A DNA stretch of 6,243 bases from Desulfonatronum sp. GTDB taxonomy: Bacteria > Desulfobacterota > Desulfovibrionia > Desulfovibrionales > Desulfonatronaceae. The DNA lies in NCBI GenBank assembly GCA_007127655.1, contig SKYX01000429.1, positions 1-6,243 on the forward strand, written 5' to 3'. The notes beneath the pieces are model-generated. The model had not been told where the DNA came from and did no database searches. It saw nothing but the letters and a program-made list of their open reading frames with translations. Shown one piece after another: positions 1-4,611 of this stretch. Each line of letters begins with the position of its first letter. Position 1 is the stretch's first letter. The position numbers and the translations under genes were made by a program.

Positions 1-2
1 AG

Positions 3-92
3 GCCTTGCGCTCGCATCTTCTGACCTTGGTCGCCTGCCCGATCAATGACGAAGAACTGGGTTTGTGCCTCCGAGGAGTCATGGAATCATGA
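3..92 (+). CDS. C-terminal end of an unidentified protein (5' partial)
   Basis: An open frame enters from the left edge and gives 29 residues (ALRSHLLTLV... ending RGVMES) before TGA at 90-92. I do not recognise the family. It looks like a real 3' end because its stop overlaps an ATG (ATGA at 89-92) that has a GAGGAG ribosome-binding sequence at 73-78, the usual arrangement of two translationally coupled genes. The next reading frame belongs to a substrate-binding-protein fragment, so this was probably the gene upstream of it in an operon. The fragment is too short to exclude chance openness. Confidence 0.4.
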   Translation, partial: ALRSHLLTLVACPINDEELGLCLRGVMES

Positions 93-237
93 GAACGATA
101 CACCCGCGAGCCTGTGCCCGCGAAACGTGAAGCGCTTGCTCCAATCGCTTGCCTGCCTGCTGCTGTTCCCTGCCGTGTCGGCCTTCGTCGAAAGCCCACA
201 TGTTCTGCGGATCGTCGGCGCGACGACGATCCAGCCC
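89..237 (+). pseudogene. N-terminal fragment of a PstS-like periplasmic substrate-binding protein
   Basis: From a GTG at 127 the frame reads VKRLLQSLACLLLFPAVSAF followed by VESPHVLRIVGATTIQP. That is a classic Sec signal peptide (basic N-end, Leu-rich core, cleavage near AVSA) followed by a first strand and phosphate-loop-like segment typical of phosphate-type ABC or solute-binding proteins (compare 'LRIxGSTTxQP' in PstS relatives). After ~36 residues the similarity stops at ~236 and the frame continues into sequence that is the reverse complement of a thioredoxin-like gene. Only the export signal and first strand survive, so the product is certainly non-functional. An alternative start is ATG 89 (good GAGGAG at 73-78, ATGA overlap with the preceding stop), which would need one frameshift near 126-130; its 13-codon frame ends exactly at the GTGA of 127-130. 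Confidence 0.5.
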
Positions 238-450
238 TCCACGTCCTTCTTGCCCGGAACCTTGCCACGGCCTTGGCCTGGTCATCCACGATTCCGGCCG
301 GGGTGCTGAAGACTCCGTGCTTCATGAATTCCTGCATTCCATGACCTTCTCCACCTCAACGGCCTTGCCGGACTCGGCCACGGCCTCCCTGACGATCCGT
401 TCCACTTCCGAACACTTGGCGCAACACGATCCCAACATTTCGATTTTCAT
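228..450 (-). pseudogene. Thioredoxin-like 'redox-active disulfide' protein, broken by two frameshifts
   Basis: Reading leftward from ATG at 450-448, with AGGAGG at 462-457 as ribosome-binding site, the protein begins MKIEMLGSCCAKCSEVERIV and continues through VREAVAESGKAVEVEKVME. This is the thioredoxin-fold start of the small archaeal/bacterial 'thioredoxin family / redox-active disulfide protein 2' group, with the CxxC active site at residues 10-13 (CAKC). At ~335-336 one base is missing; in the next frame the sequence resumes as QEFMKHGVFSTPAGIVDDQAK, including the conserved STPA cis-Pro loop. At ~264-265 another single-base loss shifts into KVPGKKDVEGWI, the normal family C-terminus. The gene then meets the substrate-binding-protein fragment. 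Relatives of this protein usually sit beside ArsP/SO_0444-type permeases, like the one at 1301. Family call is strong from motifs; the frameshifts could be sequencing errors, but two in 220 bases beside a rearrangement argue for real decay. Confidence 0.72.
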
Positions 451-514
451 TCAAACCTCCTCATCTGGTTCATTAATCTCGATTCACAGCTCTCCTAAAA
501 TTCCAATTTCCGCC

Positions 515-570
515 TCTGACTTCTGACTCTTGAATCCTGACTCCTGAATTCTGAATTCTAACTCCTGACT
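515..570. repeat. Heptanucleotide tandem repeat, 8 units (YYTGAMT)
   Basis: Eight exact-length 7-base units follow one another: TCTGACT, TCTGACT, CTTGAAT, CCTGACT, CCTGAAT, TCTGAAT, TCTAACT, CCTGACT. The phase is never broken although bases vary, and a partial ninth unit (CCT) follows. Seven is not a multiple of three, so copy-number change would not preserve a frame, which fits a non-coding location. Similar CTGA(A/C)TTC-type heptamers recur between genes in many bacteria; no function is assigned. Confidence 0.8.
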
Positions 571-709
571 CCTTCGCCTAAAACACAGACGTGTTCCTCG
601 TCCTTCCGGGCGTTGAAGCGCGGGCGGGGCAAAAACAAAAAACGGTACATCTAGACCTTATAGCTTCCTGTCACTACAAAGAAAATTTGCGGAAAACGCT
701 TGAAAATGC

Positions 710-728
710 CGAGGGCAAGATGCCCTCG
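710..728. other. Perfect 8-bp hairpin (terminator-like or intergenic repeat)
   Basis: CGAGGGCA at 710-717, a 3-base AGA loop, then TGCCCTCG at 721-728. The stem is GC-rich and followed by only TTT, so it is a poor intrinsic terminator for + strand transcription. On the minus strand the flank is GCATTTTCAAGCG, with a four-T run shortly after the stem, so it could end minus-strand transcription. It also resembles the GGGCAAGATGCCC-type hairpins scattered between genes in many Desulfobacterota. Role undecided. Confidence 0.45.
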
Positions 729-738
729 TTTCCAGGTT

Positions 739-764
739 TTCCGTGCCCTTCCGTGTGTTCCGTG
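739..764. repeat. Three spaced TTCCGTG direct repeats
   Basis: TTCCGTG occurs at 739-745, 749-755 and 758-764, at spacings of 10 and 9 bases, giving a near helical-turn period. It may be a simple intergenic repeat or a set of protein-binding sites on one DNA face; it lies about 100 bases upstream of the PadR promoter. Confidence 0.5.
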
Positions 765-867
765 GGTTACAATCAGAGCGTCTTGCTGATCAAAGCATGA
801 AGTTTCGCTGTAGTGCTAAGGGCATGACTGAGCGAACCGATGGCCCGGTTTCAGTGCTTTCGACCTG

Positions 868-896
868 TTGACACCCCGTATGGCTCTATGTATTTT
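868..896 (+). promoter_or_regulatory. Sigma-70-type promoter of the PadR-permease operon
   Basis: A consensus -35 (TTGACA, 868-873) is separated by exactly 17 bases from TATTTT (891-896). Transcription would start near 903, about 30 bases before the PadR ATG at 933. The operon therefore has its own housekeeping-type promoter, in line with control by a repressor encoded in the operon. Confidence 0.65.
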
Positions 897-908
897 CTAT
901 CTATGCAT
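886..908. promoter_or_regulatory. Possible PadR operator overlapping the -10 and start site
   Basis: CTATGTAT (886-893) and CTATGCAT (901-908) are direct repeats 15 bases apart that cover the -10 element and predicted start point; the second contains the palindrome ATGCAT. PadR-family repressors commonly bind AT-rich sites of the ATGT...ACAT kind over their own promoter. Autoregulation is inferred from position only. Confidence 0.3.
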
Positions 909-932
909 TAGGTCTTTATATATGGGGGAAAC

Positions 933-1307
933 ATGTCGTCGGATCAGTATTTGGACCCTCGGTATTGGAACGGATTGTTGAAGATGGGGTTGTCCCGCTT
1001 TTTCATTTTGCGGGTTTTATACACCAATCCCGCGCACGGATACGCTATCGCCAGGCAGATCGCCAGTCTGACGCGGGATTGCTGCTCCCCCTCGGAAGCG
1101 GCGATTTATCCGGTGCTCAAAGAATTCGTCCAGGGTGGTTACGTCACCTTTGAAAAATCGAAGGTGTCCGGACGGGAACGCAAGGTCTACACGCTGACGG
1201 ACAAGGGCAGGCAGGCCTACGAAGTGGCTGTCGACGCCTGGCGCGAGACCACCGAAGCCTTGATCGAGGCTCATGACGAACAGCGCCAAAAAGAGGCGAG
1301 ATGCTAG
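933..1307 (+). CDS. PadR-family transcriptional regulator with a Cys-Cys pair
   Basis: A 124-residue protein of the usual length for a short PadR regulator: a winged helix-turn-helix (about residues 18-85, with FFILRVLYTNPAHGYAIARQ, then IYPVLKEF and the wing GRERKVYTLTDKGRQAY) and a short C-terminal helix for dimerisation. The start is ATG 933, preceded by GGGGGA at 924-929 and the promoter at 868-896. The position usually occupied by a 'TPGTLYP' motif reads DCCSPSEAAIYP: a Cys pair at residues 50-51 just ahead of the recognition region. A further Cys (124) is the last residue. These cysteines make thiol or metal/metalloid sensing plausible (inference), fitting a regulator whose stop codon lies inside the start of a permease gene (7-base overlap, ATGCTAG). 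Most likely it represses its own operon until the permease substrate appears. Family call is firm; the ligand is unknown. Confidence 0.85.
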   Translation: MSSDQYLDPRYWNGLLKMGLSRFFILRVLYTNPAHGYAIARQIASLTRDCCSPSEAAIYPVLKEFVQGGYVTFEKSKVSGRERKVYTLTDKGRQAYEVAVDAWRETTEALIEAHDEQRQKEARC

Positions 1308-2209
1308 CCTCAACCCTCTTGGAAACAGGGCGTTTTTTTCTGTTTCTCTCGGCGGAACTGATCCTGCTCTTTATCGGGATTTCCTTTCTGGTGGGCTTGT
1401 TGCTGGAATATATTCCTCCAAAGTCCATTCAACGCGTTTTGGGTCACGGAAAAAATCGGCTCGTGGTAAATGCCATGGGCGCGGGCTTCGGGGCGTTGAC
1501 GCCCTTCTGCTCCTGTTCCACCATTCCCATTTTGCTGGGAATGCTCAAGGGCGGAGTGCCCTTTGGCGCGGCCATGTCTTTCTTGATTGCCTCCCCCCTG
1601 CTCAATCCGATCATTCTGCTGATGCTGCTCGGATTGATGGGCTGGCAAACGACATTGATCTACGTTGTCCTGGTTTTTCCGGCTTCGGTCCTGGTCGGTT
1701 TCTGGTGGGACCGCATGGGCCTGGCCGCGGACGTCAAGAATGTTCGCCTCAAGACGACCGGCCAGGTCGATTGCGACTGTGTTGTCGGCCCCCGCACAAC
1801 GGGGGCTCGGTTTAAAAAGGCCCTGCAAGGTGCATTGACCGTTTTTCGAGGAATTTTCCCCTGGTTGCTGGTTGGCGCGGCCATCGGGGCCTTGATTCAT
1901 GGTGTCATTCCCCAGGAATGGATCGTGCGCGTGGCCGGGGAGGACAATCCATTGGCCATTCCCGTGGCCGCCGTCATCGGCGTGCCCATGTATATCCGCG
2001 TGGCAACCATCCTGCCGATCAGCACGGTACTCCTGGATCAGGGCATGGGACTGGGTGCGGTGATGGCCCTGATCATCGGCGGTGCGGGGGCCAGCATTCC
2101 GGAGGTGACCCTCTTGTCGGCCATATTCAAACGCCGATTGGTCTGTGTGTTCGTGGCGACGGTATTGCTGTTGGCTGTTTTTGCCGGCTTTGTCTTCAGT
2201 CTGATTTGA
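1301..2209 (+). CDS. ArsP/SO_0444-type permease (DUF318 family, metal or metalloid efflux)
   Basis: A 302-residue integral inner-membrane protein with about eight hydrophobic segments (near residues 11-37, 58-80, 86-112, 115-136, 184-203, 218-236, 251-272 and 288-302). It carries the family signature GALTPFCSCSTIP (65-76; Cys70, Cys72), a SFLIASPLLNP segment (93-103), and the C-half signature GVPMYIR (227-233) followed by LIIGGAGASIPE (267-278). The central hydrophilic loop holds a second cysteine pair, CDC at 158-160, as in several relatives. Known members export trivalent organoarsenicals (ArsP) or copper/zinc (SO_0444), so a soft thiophilic cation or metalloid is the likely substrate, but the sequence cannot say which. 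The start is ATG 1301, with GAGGCGAG just upstream, translationally coupled to the PadR gene. Relatives are typically paired with a small thioredoxin-like protein; the one here (228-450) is broken. Confidence 0.82.
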   Translation: MLASTLLETGRFFLFLSAELILLFIGISFLVGLLLEYIPPKSIQRVLGHGKNRLVVNAMGAGFGALTPFCSCSTIPILLGMLKGGVPFGAAMSFLIASPLLNPIILLMLLGLMGWQTTLIYVVLVFPASVLVGFWWDRMGLAADVKNVRLKTTGQVDCDCVVGPRTTGARFKKALQGALTVFRGIFPWLLVGAAIGALIHGVIPQEWIVRVAGEDNPLAIPVAAVIGVPMYIRVATILPISTVLLDQGMGLGAVMALIIGGAGASIPEVTLLSAIFKRRLVCVFVATVLLLAVFAGFVFSLI

Positions 2210-2277
2210 CAAGGAAACTGGAAGATGGTCCGTTTTTGGTAAGCGGCAACAGCTTTGCATCATGGCGAGCTTTTGGA

Positions 2278-2472
2278 GCGATCTCGTAACTGCTTAAAAA
2301 GGCTAGGCATTGCCTGAAGGCCCTATTGCCTCTGGATTCCCGCCTGCGCGGGAATGCCTTGAAATGGCACGTCCTCTCAAGCTCGTCATGCCCGCGAAGC
2401 CTGTCCTCGTGCAGACGGGGAACGGGCATCCAGGTCATGCTTGCCACTTTTTTTGAGCAATTATGCGATCTC
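2278..2472. mobile_element. MITE copy 1 (2286-2464) with 8-bp target duplication
   Basis: A 179-base non-coding element bounded by perfect direct repeats GCGATCTC (2278-2285 and 2465-2472). Its ends are inverted repeats: left GTAACTGCTTAAAAA, right (reverse complement) ATAATTGCTCAAAAA. Inside lie a palindrome ATTCCCGC-CTGC-GCGGGAAT (about 2336-2355) and an outer hairpin ATGCCCGC...GCGGGCAT (about 2389-2428). It aligns with copy 2 (4012-4196) along its full length in the opposite orientation; the central ~118 bases differ by about four substitutions plus a 6-base and a 1-base gap. It encodes no transposase. GTAA ends with 8-bp duplications are the hallmarks of the IS66 family, so it may be mobilised by such a transposase. 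It sits between the permease and the Fe-S gene, and before insertion these were joined by ...GGAGCGATCTCTTCACC... Confidence 0.9.
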
Positions 2473-2475
2473 TTC

Positions 2476-2497
2476 ACCAAACGTGATATGATTTGGT
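2476..2497 (+). promoter_or_regulatory. Extended -10 promoter inside an ACCAAA/TTTGGT dyad, upstream of the Fe-S gene
   Basis: TGA-TATGAT (2484-2492) is a good extended -10 (TGn plus five of six TATAAT bases); there is no good -35, as is common for this class. It lies exactly inside an inverted repeat, ACCAAA (2476-2481) and TTTGGT (2492-2497), so a repressor bound to the dyad would cover the promoter. Predicted start is near 2499, leaving a ~22-base leader with AAAGGAT (2504-2510) as ribosome-binding site. It begins just 4 bases after the right target duplication of MITE copy 1, so it was already present before that insertion. Confidence 0.5.
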
Positions 2498-2520
2498 AAA
2501 TATAAAGGATTTGTCTGTCC

Positions 2521-3930
2521 ATGTCACAAGAAACACCGGAAAAACTGATCCAAAAAGTGGTCACGGCCTGTGGCTCCTGCGAGGATTGTCGACATTTCAT
2601 TGAGGACGCCTGCCTCTTCCTGCCGGAACTGTTCCGTCTGCACGACCGCAAGCGCGAGCACGGCGAGAAAGCGACAAAAGATGAATTGAAGCGGCTGTCC
2701 GACCTGTGCAACCTTTGCGGGCTTTGTCCCTGCGTCAATATCCGGCGTGAGATCATGACCGCCAAGGCGGCTTACGCCGCACGGGACAGGTTGCCCTTCA
2801 GCGTGCGGGCCATGCAGGATGTGGGCCGGATCGGCAAACTGTGCGGAGCGTTTCCGCGGTTGAGCAATGTGATGGTCGGCAATCCTCTCACCTCCTCCCT
2901 GATCAAGCAAATCCTGGGCATCCACGCGGATCGAACCATGCCGGCGGTGCCCCGGGAAAACTTCGACCATTGGGTGCGGAAGCGTTCACCCAGGGTGGGG
3001 CAGAACACGGATCATCAAGCGCGCAAGGCGGTCTATTTCCCGGGCTGCACGGCCCGCTTTCTGTTTCCCGAGGTGGCCCGGGCCACGGTTGAGGTCCTGG
3101 AAGCCTTCGGGGTACACGTGGTCTCGTCCGTGCATGATCCGGACGGCGAATGCTGCGGCATGCCGCCCCTGCTGGAAGGGGACCGGGACATGGCCCTGAA
3201 GCTGGTCTCGCGCAACCTGCAATGGATGGCGGAGCATGTGGCCGAGGGATTTGACGTGGTCTGCTCCTGCCCAACCTGCGGGTATTTTTTCAAGCATCTT
3301 TTGCGGGACGGGGCATATTACTCCGAAGCGTATCAGCAGCAGGCCGGCGCGGACGCGACGACCCTGCGCATTCCCGCGGGCATGGGGGTCAACGGGCCGA
3401 GAGAAGGGAACATGGTGGTCCTGCACCGGGCCACTTACGGACCTATTCTGCGGGACGAGGGCCCATTTTCCTGCCTTGATCCGCTCCAGCGCATCACCGT
3501 GGGCGAACATGCCTTTGATCTCGGTGAATATCTGGCAGCCCTGGCCATGGAGGGCCGAACCCCGGAAATGGCGCATCCCGTTCCCGGGCGGGCGGTCTAC
3601 TATCCGCCCTGCCACCTCCGGGAACAGAAGATCGGATATCCGTTTTTGGATTTGTTGAAAAACATCCCCGAGCTGTCCGTTGTTCCGCTCACCGGAACCT
3701 TGAACTGCTGTGGCATGGCCGGGATCATGGGCTACAAGAAGCAGTTCCATCAGCCAAGCCTGGAACTGGGCGCGCCGCTAATGGGCAAAATCCGGGCGCT
3801 TCAGCCGGAAACCATCATCACCGAATGCCTGAGCTGCCGCCTGCAGTTCCAGCACATGGACGACATCCCGGTCCGGCATCCGGTGGAAACGCTGCAAACC
3901 GCGATGAATGGTCAACGGAGCACCTCGTGA
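2521..3930 (+). CDS. Fe-S/CCG-domain (heterodisulfide reductase D/GlpC-like) oxidoreductase subunit
   Basis: A 469-residue soluble protein. The N-terminal part is a two-cluster ferredoxin-like region with unusual spacing: Cys17, 20, 23, 31 (CGSCEDC then C) and Cys63, 66, 69, 71 (CNLCGLCPC), instead of two CxxCxxCxxxCP motifs. Two CCG domains follow: the first from VYFPGC (Cys176) through GECCGM (Cys211-212) to CSCPTC (Cys248, 250, 253); the second from YYPPC (Cys364) through LNCCGM (Cys396-397) to ECLSC (Cys436, 439). This is the layout of GlpC, HdrB/D and related subunits that pass electrons or handle disulfide/thiol substrates at a CCG-bound cluster. No flavin or membrane domain is present, so it needs a partner not in this window. 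ATG 2521 has AAAGGAT upstream. It is flanked by two MITEs in opposite orientation. Specific reaction unknown; often annotated only as '(Fe-S)-binding protein'. Confidence 0.85.
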   Translation: MSQETPEKLIQKVVTACGSCEDCRHFIEDACLFLPELFRLHDRKREHGEKATKDELKRLSDLCNLCGLCPCVNIRREIMTAKAAYAARDRLPFSVRAMQDVGRIGKLCGAFPRLSNVMVGNPLTSSLIKQILGIHADRTMPAVPRENFDHWVRKRSPRVGQNTDHQARKAVYFPGCTARFLFPEVARATVEVLEAFGVHVVSSVHDPDGECCGMPPLLEGDRDMALKLVSRNLQWMAEHVAEGFDVVCSCPTCGYFFKHLLRDGAYYSEAYQQQAGADATTLRIPAGMGVNGPREGNMVVLHRATYGPILRDEGPFSCLDPLQRITVGEHAFDLGEYLAALAMEGRTPEMAHPVPGRAVYYPPCHLREQKIGYPFLDLLKNIPELSVVPLTGTLNCCGMAGIMGYKKQFHQPSLELGAPLMGKIRALQPETIITECLSCRLQFQHMDDIPVRHPVETLQTAMNGQRSTS

Positions 3931-3936
3931 GCGTAC

Positions 3937-3970
3937 GCCGGGTCGGAAAAGAATCTTTTGGTTCTCCGGC
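3937..3970. other. Imperfect hairpin after the Fe-S gene
   Basis: GCCGG (3937-3941) can pair with CCGGC (3966-3970) around an inner palindrome AAAAGA-A-TCTTTT (3947-3959). It begins seven bases after the Fe-S stop codon, but no T-run follows, so intrinsic termination is doubtful; an mRNA 3'-end stabilising or processing structure is as likely. Confidence 0.25.
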
Positions 3971-4003
3971 CAGATCGAACAGAGGGACGGGGTTGATTTA
4001 TCA

Positions 4004-4204
4004 CTCAGATTGTAACTTCTCAAAAACTTGTGGCAAGTATGACCTGGATGCCCGCTCCCCGTCTGCATCTGCACGAGGACAGGCTTCGCGGGCATGACGA
4101 GCTTGAGAGAACGTGCCATTTCAGTCATTCCCGCGCAGGCGGGAATCCAGAGGCAGAGGTAATTTGGGGGTTTGCCCGGCCTTTTTGAGCAATTACCTCA
4201 GATT
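4004..4204. mobile_element. MITE copy 2 (4012-4196) with 8-bp target duplication
   Basis: A 185-base non-coding element flanked by perfect direct repeats CTCAGATT (4004-4011 and 4197-4204). Ends: left GTAACTTCTCAAAAA; right, read as reverse complement, GTAATTGCTCAAAAAGG. Both start with GTAA. It is the reverse-oriented homologue of copy 1, with the same internal palindrome ATTCCCGC-GCAG-GCGGGAAT (about 4128-4147) and the same outer ATGCCCGC/GCGGGCAT pair (about 4049-4095). Relative to copy 1 it has a small 6-base duplication (GCAGAT/GCAGAC on the complementary strand). Removing it and one duplication restores an uninterrupted TCACTCAGATTCGACAAAGG leader. It ends only 12 bases before the AAAGGAG ribosome-binding site of the CC-motif gene, so it separates that gene from the Fe-S gene and may supply or block transcription. 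Confidence 0.92.
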
Positions 4205-4220
4205 CGACAAAGGAGTCGTT

Positions 4221-4439
4221 ATGACAGGGGAAAAAAAGAATAAAGGATTGTTCGCGCGTTTGTTTGGAACACAAAGTTCTCACTGCTGCGGTATGCAGAT
4301 TGAAGAAGTGGATGAGAATGCACCATTGGCTCAAGGCGAGGAAGTCAACGCCGAAAAGCAGAGCCAATCGCAACTTTCCGCCAAGCAGGAATTGGGACCT
4401 GAAAAGAACGAAACAGAAAAAACAAACGCACCGATCTAA
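4221..4439 (+). CDS. Small CC-motif protein, likely metal/metalloid-linked (72 aa)
   Basis: ATG 4221 has a strong AAAGGAG at 4209-4215 with a 5-base gap; the longer open frame from 4113 would begin inside the MITE and is rejected. The 72-residue product has a basic, amphipathic N-end (MTGEKKNKGLFARLFGTQ), then SSHCCGMQIEEVDE with vicinal Cys22-Cys23, followed by a low-complexity Glu/Lys/Gln/Asn-rich tail that looks disordered. Short proteins with a K(G)LFxRLFG start and a CC-x-[IVM]-x-IEE core are, as I recall, found near ArsP-like permeases and thioredoxin-like proteins; I know of no established function. A Cys pair could bind a soft metal or carry a thiol-linked ligand to the permease (inference). 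It lies between MITE copy 2 and a UspA fragment whose frame begins right after its stop. Confidence 0.6.
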   Translation: MTGEKKNKGLFARLFGTQSSHCCGMQIEEVDENAPLAQGEEVNAEKQSQSQLSAKQELGPEKNETEKTNAPI

Positions 4440-4440
4440 A

Positions 4441-4602
4441 GGGCCCAGGTCCAGAGTTCTGGAAATCGCCGATGAAGAAAACGTCTCGGCCATTGTCCTT
4501 GGCTCCCACGGTCGCAGCAACGTAGCGGGAATGTTGCTGGGCTCGGTGGCGGACCATGTTGTGGGCCATGCCAAGCAACCAGTGATCGTGATCAAAAGGT
4601 AG
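4441..4602 (+). pseudogene. C-terminal fragment of a universal stress protein (UspA family)
   Basis: In the frame ending at TAG 4600-4602, about 53 residues from GPRSRVLEIADEEN onward match the C-terminal third of single-domain Usp proteins, including the complete ATP-binding signature G-x2-G-x9-G-S (GSHGRSNVAGMLLGS) and the terminal strand PVIVIKR. A full Usp is ~140-150 residues; the first ~90, including the N-terminal strand and the Asp that contacts ATP, are missing, and directly upstream is the stop codon of the CC-motif gene. No ribosome-binding site or convincing start remains. A deletion has therefore joined the CC gene to the usp tail at ~4437-4445. It converges on the rhodanese gene, with only nine bases between the two stop codons. 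Confidence 0.78.
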
Positions 4603-4611
4603 GCCGGGCAA

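Larger units (their letters stand above)
451..867. other. Gene-free intergenic stretch with simple repeats
   Basis: No reading frame here has a credible start, ribosome-binding site or protein-like composition. From left to right it holds the ribosome-binding site of the thioredoxin pseudogene (minus strand), a heptamer tandem repeat (515-570), a hairpin (710-728) and three TTCCGTG copies (739-764); all three are listed separately. The open frame at 591-800 reads across these repeats and is not a gene. Confidence 0.6.

Noticed and set aside
149..526. 125-codon + frame across the thioredoxin relict
   Set aside because: Ser/His/Pro-rich antisense frame that runs into the heptamer repeats; no family resemblance.
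1273..1815. 180-codon + frame overlapping the PadR/permease junction
   Set aside because: Out of frame with the permease, Gly/Arg/Pro-rich, and no ribosome-binding site; the TPFCSCS frame is the real one.
1310..2263. 317-codon open frame on the minus strand opposite the permease
   Set aside because: Rich in Gln, His, Asn and Asp with no fold-like pattern; it is the antisense of a hydrophobic-codon gene with clear family motifs and has no start signals.
2330..2450. CRISPR or simple REP array interpretation of the repeated hairpins
   Set aside because: Only two copies in the window, each with terminal repeats and target duplications; no spacers or cas genes.
2473..2502. Promoter TTCACC-N18-TAAATA upstream of the Fe-S gene
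   Set aside because: Its start point would fall in the ribosome-binding site; the extended -10 TGATATGAT is a better fit.
2986..3750. 254-codon minus-strand frame opposite the Fe-S gene
   Set aside because: Antisense shadow of a gene whose + strand shows all CCG motifs; no recognisable domain.
4113..4220. Upstream extension of the CC-motif gene to an ATG at 4113
   Set aside because: This would begin inside the mobile element and add its repeat as protein; ATG 4221 has a strong AAAGGAG at the right distance.
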